In this document: positions 57,447-64,000 of the stretch, one piece after another | Position numbering within the stretch: position 1 is the first letter of the stretch | Layout: every line of letters begins with the position of its first letter | NCBI GenBank assembly: GCA_027943245.1 | Contig: JANDJZ010000117.1 | Location: 61,655-125,654, forward strand | Length of the DNA stretch: 64,000 nt | DNA from: Acanthamoeba sp. SK_2022b | Lineage: Eukaryota > Discosea > Longamoebia > Acanthamoebidae | Direction: 5' to 3' | Notes under the pieces: model-generated | Told to the model about the DNA's origin: nothing | The model's database searches: none | What the model saw: the letters and a program-made list of their open reading frames with translations, nothing else | Translations under genes and position numbers: made by a program

Positions 57447-58325
57447 TTAGACTTCGCCAGAGCTACCTACGCGAAGCGCTACGCCGTACCTCTGGTTTGG
57501 TGGGCGGGGGATATTATTGACAACGAGGGCGACGGCCAGCATGACCAGCGCGCCAGCCACAGTGGTGAGAACGTAGTAGTAGCCCGCCTCTACCATCTGA
57601 CCCGATCCCAGGACCGCGATGATCGCGCTCGCCCCTGGGCATTCAACCGCCTACCATTAATCCTAAAGGCAAGCAACAAGCGGTGAGGGGCTAGAACACA
57701 GAAGGGCCACACCTCCGGGCGGGTGCAGTGTGCAGGTGAGCTGCATGGCCGCAATGGAAATCGACACCGCCAGGGCGGCCGCCAGCGGCACCGAGACGTC
57801 AGCGAGCAGCTTGTGGCACGTGACTCCAATGATCGAGGAGATGGCGTGCCCGCCAACGAGGTTGAGCGGCTGCGAGAGGGGCGAGGTGGGCGCCGCGTAC
57901 AACAGTACCGCGGTGGCGCCGTAGCTTCCTGTGGCGTACGATCGTCATGCCCGAGAAAACGAGTGCAAGGAGAAGGAGAAGAGAACAGGCGTGCCGATGA
58001 GGAGGACGACGTCGCCCGGCGAGTAGAGGTAGTCGTCGAGGATGCCCACGAGGAGGATGCCCAGGAAGGAGCCCACGAGCGACGTACACACGACCCATAA
58101 CGGCACGCGCCGGCTGGCGAGGCTCGGCCGTCGGTGCGTCTTGCGGCCGGCCCACCGCCGGACATACTTGCGCGGCAGCGCCACTCCCCAGCAGCTGGCC
58201 CGCTCTTCGCACTCCGCCTGCTCCCATAGATTAAGTTATAAAATGAATAAAAGTAAGAGCGTGCTGGATAGGTTATGGCGTGGCACCTTAGGCTGGAGTG
58301 GCTGCAGAGGGGTTTGCTCGTTCAT
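57447..58325 (-). CDS. HPP-family integral membrane protein
   Basis: Minus-strand ATG at 58325 (MNEQTPLQPLQPK), then a short intron and an exon starting QAECEERASCWGVALPRKY. Membrane helices: LWVVCTSLVGSFLGILLVGI, GDVVLLIGTPVLFSFSLHSF, then the family core SYGATAVLLYAAPTSPLSQP, NLVGGHAISSIIGV, AAALAVSISIAAMQLTCTLH and HPPGGV, which carries the name-giving HPP motif. The C-terminal exon adds VLGSGQMVEAGYYYVLTTVAG and a final helix VMLAVALVVNNIP, with the stop at 57447. HPP proteins in plants and algae include plastid nitrite transporters; a transport role is plausible but not shown here. The splice after HPPGG near 57670 is approximate. Confidence 0.82.
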
Positions 58326-58487
58326 CTTTTGTTTGGTCTTTAATATAATTAATTAATTTTTTGATGCTTCTTTTCATATTCCTTAACCTTTTCTTCCTTG
58401 CACAACAAATCCAAAAATCTGATATTTGCAGAATGATTTACATGCCAGCCGTCACCTTGATTCCGTCCTGCTACCTGCTTTCCCCTC

Positions 58488-59084
58488 TGCTAATGCATCA
58501 TGGATGACAAGCAGAGTGAAGCACAAGCACTCTTTGCCTGGCCAGCAGACTTTCCTTGCCAGTACACCTGGAATTCTGCTGTGCAGCAGCATGGTGAAGA
58601 GCTCATCAGATACCCAGCACACACCTTGCCTTCAAGGATTGGAGATACACTTTTTCATGCTATCACCCATGCAATAAACGCAGCCCCATGCAGAGAAGGA
58701 GGAGCATGCTCACCCACCCTTCCTCAGCCACCATCCATCTCCCCCAGCCCACCATCCTAGAGGTCTCCCCTGATCCTCCAGAGGAGCTCCAAAGAAGCAA
58801 GCTGAACAGGATTAGAGCCCCAGACTGTAATAGCGACATGATTTGGCAAGAGCAAAGCATTTTTGCAGCCAACATGCTCCACCCAAACACAGCAGACACA
58901 CGGTGGTCTGGCTGCTCTCCCAGACCCCCTCACTCCTATGATCTATAAACAAAGCTTTGGCAGCAGTGAGACTGGATGCAAACAAACGTGGATGGCAGCT
59001 TTTGAATGTGGATTGCTGCCAAAGCATTTCTCCAAGGAACGCTTCTTGATGTTCCCACGTGATATGGAGCAGCTGTGGCAGGAG
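58488..59084 (+). pseudogene. 5' part of a disrupted P-loop (Crinkler/RHS-like) gene
   Basis: The left flank of the retroelement reads in one frame for its last 80 codons, ending ERFLMFPRDMEQLWQE at the insertion point. Further upstream are relics in other frames (58500-58745, starting MDDKQSEAQALFAWP; 58748-58948) separated by stops. CpG is sparse here, with many CA and TG steps. This frame continues exactly into the right flank at 63775. The FLMFPR...LW segment just before a P-loop resembles the N-terminal side of RHS/Crinkler-type NTPases. I infer one host gene, now split and mutated. Confidence 0.55.
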
Positions 59085-59429
59085 TGTGACGTGGGTTACC
59101 TGCGTCCCAGTCCATTCTCCTAAAGAGGGCCTAGGCCTTCTTTAGGAGATACTGGCACCTGCATCACGTTTCCAGAATAATGGCGACCAATTTGGTGCCG
59201 CCAACCGACTCCAAGGCTCCTGACGTGGCACAACATCAAGTCGACACGCCAAGTATAAAGGGCATCCATTTGTGAGGAATGGATGGCAGACTCTCTCTCT
59301 CTTCTCTACTGTCTCTATTCACACAAACAACCTCAATACACATGCATTCTCTCCCACTCTCTAGCAGTGCTACTGCGTGCCTCCTTTAAAGCTCCTCTCT
59401 CATCAGGCATGAATGTGATGTGTGTGACA
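59085..59429 (+). repeat. Left LTR, CpG-depleted
   Basis: 345 bp. It carries a TATAAAG box at 59254-59260 and a 34-bp palindrome at 59116-59149. Compared with the right LTR, about 29 sites have CpG changed to TpG or CpA. Confidence 0.92.
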
Positions 59430-59449
59430 TTTGGCAACAATGGCTAGCC

Positions 59450-60447
59450 GATGCCAAAGAAGGGCAAGAGGGCAGCCAAGGCCGTGGAGGAAGGAGGAGG
59501 AAGTGGTTTGGAGGGGGAGGGCTCGTTTGTTGACAAGGCCAGTGATGATCAGTGTTCAGAGGCCATGAGGAGCAGTTTTGCCTCATCTTCATCCATGAGA
59601 GTGGTGTTGGGGGGTGGATTGGGCCCAGTCGACACCAATGGGGAGGAGAATGAAGAGGTGAAGGAGAAGCTGCCTGTGCCCACGCCGGGCAATGTAGCAA
59701 CCAGAAGTGTCGACCTGCACATCCTCCTCAAGAAGCTGCTGGTCTACAAGGGAGGGCATAGCAAGGACTTCTTCATGTGGTACAATGAGCTGGAGGCTCT
59801 CACCAGCTTCCATCATCAGTGATGAAGCCCTTGCCAGGTACCTCCCATGGGCGCTCAAGGGGGCTGTGAGGCAATGGCTCATGCTGCAGCCAGCAACAGT
59901 GCAGCGTAGTGGCAGCCAGGCGCTGTGAGCACTGGCCAAGACCTACAGCCACCTCACGATGAACCAGCTCAATGAGTGGATCCACAGTGCACACCAGCAC
60001 AAGGACAGGAGCGTGCACAACTACTGGTATCGGTTGCAGAGTGAGGCCAACCGGTTGCCAGGGACCTTCAGCAATGGCCAGCTGGAGGGATGGTGGAGGG
60101 CAGGTCTTTGGCCCAACCTCAGCACCTTCATCCTCCAGTACGCCAACAAGCTGTTCCTGAAGCAGCTGCAGTGGCTGCAGACATACAAGCGAGAGATGGT
60201 GCACCACAAGGCACACATCATCTCCACAGTGCTGGAGCCCAAGAGCATGCCAGTGACAGTCATTACCACCAACAGCAAGCCCCCCAAAGGTGCCAACAGC
60301 CAGCCAGCCAGAAGAAGGCGAGGGCCAGGCTGCTGGGAATGTGGCCAGATGGGTCACATAAGAGCCTGGTGCCTGCAGCAGAAGGTGAAGGCAACAACAC
60401 CAGCCACCAACAGCCCCAACGGGGCAAAGGTGGGTCCATCAAACTAG
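59450..60447 (+). pseudogene. Retroelement gag region with CCHC zinc knuckle
   Basis: Opens at about 59451 (MPKKGKRAAKAVEEGG) and reads through DLHILLKKLLVYKGGHSKDF, then needs a frame change near 59815 to continue with DEALARYLPWALKGAVRQWL. After a TGA at about 59926 it goes on as MNQLNEWIHSAHQHKDRSV and RLQSEANRLPGTFSN to the nucleic-acid-binding knuckle CWECGQMGHIRAWC at 60337-60378. Frame 60447 closes with TAG. This is the capsid/nucleocapsid part of the element; it is broken. Confidence 0.75.
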
Positions 60448-60559
60448 TTGAGGCCATGGGTGTGGGCAGCCTGGTGGTTGCTAGCAATGGAGGGCCCACC
60501 AGGAGGAGTTGGGGAGGGGCAGAGAAGTGCCCCAGCAGGGTGGATTTGATGGTGGCTGG

Positions 60560-62470
60560 CTTAGGTATGAGCAGCCACCTGGGGTGCATCATGAGCATCA
60601 GAGCTCATGATGGCACGCCTCTCTACATGCCAGTGCAGATTGATGGCAAGGAGGTGTATGCCTGTGTGGACATGGGTGCTGGCATCTCAATCATCGCACA
60701 GGACGTGCTCAATAGGCTGGCCAGGACTCAGCAGGTGTGACCCTACAAGGGGCCATCCCTGCATGGAGTTGGCATGCACAAGCTGGACCCAGTTGGGGTC
60801 GTTGAGACCTTGGTCCAGATTGGTGCGTCCACCCAGAGCCTGGAGCTTGCCATGGTGTGCAGTGTGCAGATTGGGGTGCTCCTGGGTAATGATGCCCTGA
60901 AACGCTTCAGTAGTGTGGGCATTGACTGGCTGGATGATAGCCTGGCTTGAGCCTATGGCCTCCATCCCAGTCCTGGCCATCTTGGCCAACAACAATGAGG
61001 AGCGCGAGCACGTGGGCGATGACAACGATGGTGGACCTGATCTGTTGAGCAGAGGAGGGCTCTTGAGTGAGGAGCTGGAGGCACTCATATGGAAGGCTGA
61101 TGCAACCTCACCAACAATGAGCGTGAGGAACTAGGGCAGTTTCTGAGGAGGCATGAGGGCATGTTCAAGGCGTCCCTCGCCCCCCCAGGCGCTGCCTTGA
61201 TGATCCCACATGATATTGACACACAAGGCCACACGCTGAAGTTCACTACCGCCTCTCAGTGAAAGAGAGCAAAGTGATGTGTACTGAGACGCGCAAGCTT
61301 TGGCAGAGTGGCATTGTGTGGCCATTGCAGAGCCTGTGGTTGTTCCTGGTCGTCCTTATCCCAAAGAAGGATGGGACGCTATGGTTCTGTGTTGACTACT
61401 GCGATCTGAATGCTGTCATGAAGAAAGATGTGTACCCTCTCCCTCTGATTGACAATCTGCTGGACTTGGTCCAGGGCGCCCAGTTCAGGTCCAGCATGGA
61501 CTTGATGACTGGGTACTGGCAGATCCCAGTCAAAGAGGAGGACCAGGAGAAGATGGCCTTCATGATGCCCAATGGACTCTTTGAGTTCAACGTCTTGCTG
61601 ATGGGCCTGTTGAACGTGCTGGGGACATTCCAGCACACATGGAGTGGCTGCTCCAGGGACTAGTGTGGATGAGCTGCCTCATCTACATCGATGACATCAT
61701 CATCTTCTCTTGAACGTTCACTGACCATCTCCATGACCTGGTGCATGTGTTTGACTGCCTGCAGCAGGGCAACATGTGCCTCAAGCCAGTGAAGTGCTCC
61801 TTCTTCCAAAAGGAGCTTGCCTTCTTGGGGCACATCCTGAGCAACAATGGCCTGCATCTGGATCCAGCCAAGATTGTGGCAGTGAGAGACGTCTGAGTGC
61901 CACAGTGCAGCTTCCTTGGGTTGGCGAATTACTACTGGTACTTTGTGCCAGACTTTGCAGGTATCACCAGCCCACTCTACTGGCTTACAGCTAAGGATGT
62001 GCCATTCAAGTGGACAAACGAGTGCCAGTGAGCATTCAAGGCGCTGCGAGATGCGCTCATGTCAGCACTGGTGCTGTCCCAGCCAGTAGCCAACTGGCCC
62101 TATGTACTCCACATGGATGCATCAGGGCACGCTGTTGGGGCTGTGCTGATGCAAGTGGATGAGGTGGGGCGTGAGTGGGTCATGAGCTACGCCAGCCGCA
62201 CCCTGTTGAAGGCTGAACAGAACTACTCGACAACACACCAGGAGTGTCTGGTGGTGGTGACGTTTGTGAAGGAGTTCCAGCACTACCTTCATGGATGACA
62301 CTTCCCCATCGTCATGGACCACAACCCACTCCAGTGGATGGCAATGCAGCACGACCCCACCAGTCAGCTGGCATGGTGGTCGCTTGTGTTGCAAGAGTTC
62401 AATTTCGATATCCAGTACCAGCTGGGCCACGACCAATGCCAATGTGCTGACAAGACTGCCGTTCAAGGAT
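60560..62470 (+). pseudogene. Retroelement protease-reverse transcriptase-RNase H region
   Basis: The protease site reads CVDMGAGISII where DTGA/DSGA is required; the ATG codon at 60672-60674 is ACG with one C-to-T change at CpG. The RT region has IPKKDGTLWFCVDYCDLNAV, SMDLMTGYWQIPVKEED, the catalytic YIDD at 61684-61695 and HILSNNGLHLDPAKI. RNase H reads LHMDASGHAVGAVL, THQECLVVV and IVMDHNPLQWM. TGA stops at about 60738, 60948, 61711, 61896, 62029 and 62296 fall where relatives have Arg or open sequence. RT catalytic residues survive, but the reading frame does not. Confidence 0.85.
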
Positions 62471-62879
62471 GAGGAGGAGCAGCTGATTGTGGGCGTCATG
62501 ACCAGGGGTCAGTGTGGTGTTGGCCGCATGCACTACAGCCACACCAAGGGACTGGTGGGTTGGAGAACAGTGGAGACGCCCACTGATGTGCCAGCTGTCT
62601 CCATGACAATGCCCAGGGGCCAAGATGACAAGAAGGTGGGAATGGGCCAAGTTGTGGAGGCTGAGGTGGAGGCCGTCATGGCTGGGCCAGACCAGTCCAC
62701 CAGCATGGACAATGATGAGGAATATGGTGAAGAGGACCAATCTGATTGGGCAATGGAGGCGCTTGGGGAGGAGGAGCTGGGCAACGCCAATGTGGGCGAA
62801 GGGGGACTGGGCCTGGAGCTGGTTGAGGGGGGGAACCTAAGGTAGAGCAGTGGAAGGATAAGGATTTAAGTGTGATCAT

Positions 62880-63425
62880 GCGCTACCTTGAAACCCATCT
62901 GTTGGCATGGGGCACCCAAAGCACTCCTCTCCAACAGAGGCACCATCTTCTTGAGCAAGGTGCTGCAGGAGGTGAATGTGTACCTCCATGTGCAGAGGCC
63001 AGCTGCCGCAAGGCTGAACCTTCAAGCTGGTGAAGCTGTGGATGGGCCTGTACCGCGTCACAGAGCTCCTCAGCAAGCTCATGGCACAAGTACAACACAT
63101 CAACAATCCCCACAACATCCAGAAGGTCAATGTGCGATGGCTCAAGCTGTACAATGATGGCGACTCCCTGGCCGACTCACTTGAGTGACTGTGGCAGCAG
63201 CAGGACGACATTGAAGAGCTCTAGATTGAGGCCATCCTCAACAACAGACTTCAGAACGGACAGCGCCAGTACCTGCTTCGTTTCAAGGGCTTCACCAAGC
63301 TATGATACGTGGGTCGACCGTGAAGACATCAACGCTCGCTGATGAACTTCTGCCCCGCTACGAGCAGAGTCGCAAATCTAGGACGGTGGCAAGGGCAGCT
63401 GGGGCTAGAGACTCGCAGGGAGGGA
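62880..63425 (+). pseudogene. Retroelement integrase remnant and chromodomain
   Basis: Only a short core piece of integrase is seen (HGAPKALLSNRGTIFLSKVL, about 62904-62963), then the C-terminal LYRVTELLSKLMAQVQHIN segment (63048-63105) and VNVRWLKLYNDGD. The catalytic DDE core and the HHCC zinc domain are absent; 62470-62880 has an acidic frame without integrase features. The chromodomain follows: IEAILNNRLQNGQRQYLLRF (63220-63280), then, after a frame change, YDTWVDREDINA. Chromodomains steer integration toward methylated histone H3K9 chromatin in known chromoviruses. CpG density rises within this segment. Confidence 0.75.
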
Positions 63426-63770
63426 TGTGACGCGGGTTACCTGCGTCCCGGTCCATTCTCCTAAAGAGGGCCTAGGCCTTCTTTAGGAGATACTGGCGCC
63501 CGCGTCACGTTTCCAGAATAACGGCGACCAATTCAGTGCCGCCGACTGACTCCGAGGCTCCTGACGCGGCACGACGTCAAGTCGACACGCCTAGTATAAA
63601 GGGCATCCGTTCGCGAGGAACGGACGGCAGACTCTCTCTCTCTTCTCTACCGTCTCTATTCGCACAAACAACCTCAATACACACGCATTCTCTCCCACTC
63701 TCTAGCGGTGCTACTGCGCGCCTCCTTTAAAGCTCCTCTCTCATCGGGCACGAACGCGACGCGCGTGACA
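63426..63770 (+). repeat. Right LTR, CpG-retaining
   Basis: 345 bp with the same TATAAAG box (63595-63601) and palindrome (63457-63490) as the left LTR. It keeps nearly all CpGs that the left LTR lost; only two sites look decayed here and not on the left. Confidence 0.92.
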
Positions 63771-64000
63771 GGAGCTCGAACAGCAACTCTTCCAAGTCAT
63801 AATTGGACCAAGCGATTCAGGAAAATCGTGGGCATACTACCTTGCCCTTGGACGGCAGGAAAAACTTCATCAGGTTGTCGCCAACTTGAACTACAACGGT
63901 ATATCAGATCTCAAACGTGCCACAGGACGTTCCGGATTCACAGAGGCTGTTATTAATCTGTGTAGGGCGAAGCAAGCTCCACTTGTAGTAATCAACGATC
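63771..64000 (+). CDS. Continuation of the split P-loop (Crinkler/RHS-like) gene, runs off window
   Basis: From the duplicated GGAG the host frame resumes at 63775 and stays open to base 64000. It contains FQVIIGPSDSGKSWAYYLAL; GPSDSGKS fits the Walker A pattern GxxxxGKS. YNGISDLKRATG and LCRAKQAPLVVIND follow, the last being a likely Walker B strand. The order (FPR...LW, short spacer, GPxxxGKSW) is typical of RHS/Crinkler-type STAND-like NTPases. CpG content is normal, unlike the left flank. Function as a protein requires the element's removal; as it stands the gene is interrupted. Family placement is inference. Confidence 0.6.

Larger units (their letters stand above)
59085..63770 (+). mobile_element. 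Chromodomain Ty3/gypsy LTR retrotransposon, defective
   Basis: 4,686 bp bounded by 345-bp LTRs starting TGTGAC and ending GTGACA, with GGAG duplicated on both sides (59081-59084, 63771-63774). Order: gag with zinc knuckle, aspartic protease, reverse transcriptase, RNase H, a fragment of integrase, then a chromodomain just before the right LTR. This is the order of chromoviruses. A primer-binding site may start with TGG at 59432, and a polypurine run (63416-63425) abuts the right LTR. Coding regions carry several TGA stops at sites where Arg (CGA) is expected, frameshifts, and a large internal loss in integrase, so it is not autonomous. CpG is depleted except at the right end. Confidence 0.92.

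Noticed and set aside
58426..59084. Left flank of the retroelement as part of the element
   Set aside because: The LTR begins at 59085 with TGTGAC and is bounded by GGAG on both sides; the left flank reads in frame with the right flank, so it is host sequence.

Overview
This is nuclear DNA from a GC-rich, intron-rich unicellular eukaryote. Genes carry many short GT–AG introns with AT-rich or microsatellite interiors, sit a few hundred bases apart on both strands, and encode families common in free-living amoebae (F-box hybrids, Kelch and WD40 proteins, GATA factors, an EF-hand acyltransferase, BCS1, PIG-U). An Acanthamoeba-like amoebozoan fits best; this is inferred from style and content, with no species marker seen. 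I found no bacterial operon, rRNA, tRNA or CRISPR array.

Layout. 1-5.1 kb: 3' part of a metallophosphoesterase, then an F-box/WD40 gene. 5.3-15.2 kb: two intact armadillo-type paralogues flanking a decayed third copy, a 1.3 kb TGG/GTG-rich tract, a type I surface glycoprotein gene and a CpG desert. 15.2-25.1 kb: sulfotransferase, GATA factor, membrane-anchored M14 carboxypeptidase and BCS1-like AAA ATPase. 25.25-25.84 kb: second CpG desert. 26.4-36.5 kb: PIG-U, a Kelch/coiled-coil protein, a Cys/His-rich candidate gene, a second GATA factor and a TMEM184-like protein. 36.6-50.4 kb: EF-hand LPCAT-like acyltransferase, PH-SAM-PB1 protein, R3H-like protein, RNA polymerase III subunit RPC11, a NEPRO-like protein, F-box/MORN, F-box/ankyrin and LRAT-domain genes. 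50.7-58.3 kb: small ORF, four-TM protein, GT61-like glycosyltransferase, DUF455 ferritin-like protein, CsbD-like protein and HPP membrane protein. 58.4-64 kb: a chromodomain Ty3/gypsy element inserted in a P-loop (Crinkler/RHS-like) gene.

The strongest signal is a mutational one. The two 345-bp LTRs differ at about 32 sites by eye, and all but one are CpG to TpG/CpA changes, nearly all in the left copy. The same signature separates the broken armadillo copy from its intact paralogue, explains most in-frame TGA codons and the lost protease Thr in the retroelement, and matches the CpG deserts. The intact genes around them are full of CpG. This points to cytosine methylation, or a RIP-like process, acting on selected sequences, with a boundary inside the retroelement near 63.13-63.25 kb.

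The genes are independent eukaryotic units rather than one pathway. Several share short divergent promoters (39490/39669, 42162/42418, 47151/47739) or have closely convergent ends (49611/49666, 56727/56787). Exon borders were worked out by eye from splice signals and frame; expect errors in some small exons.
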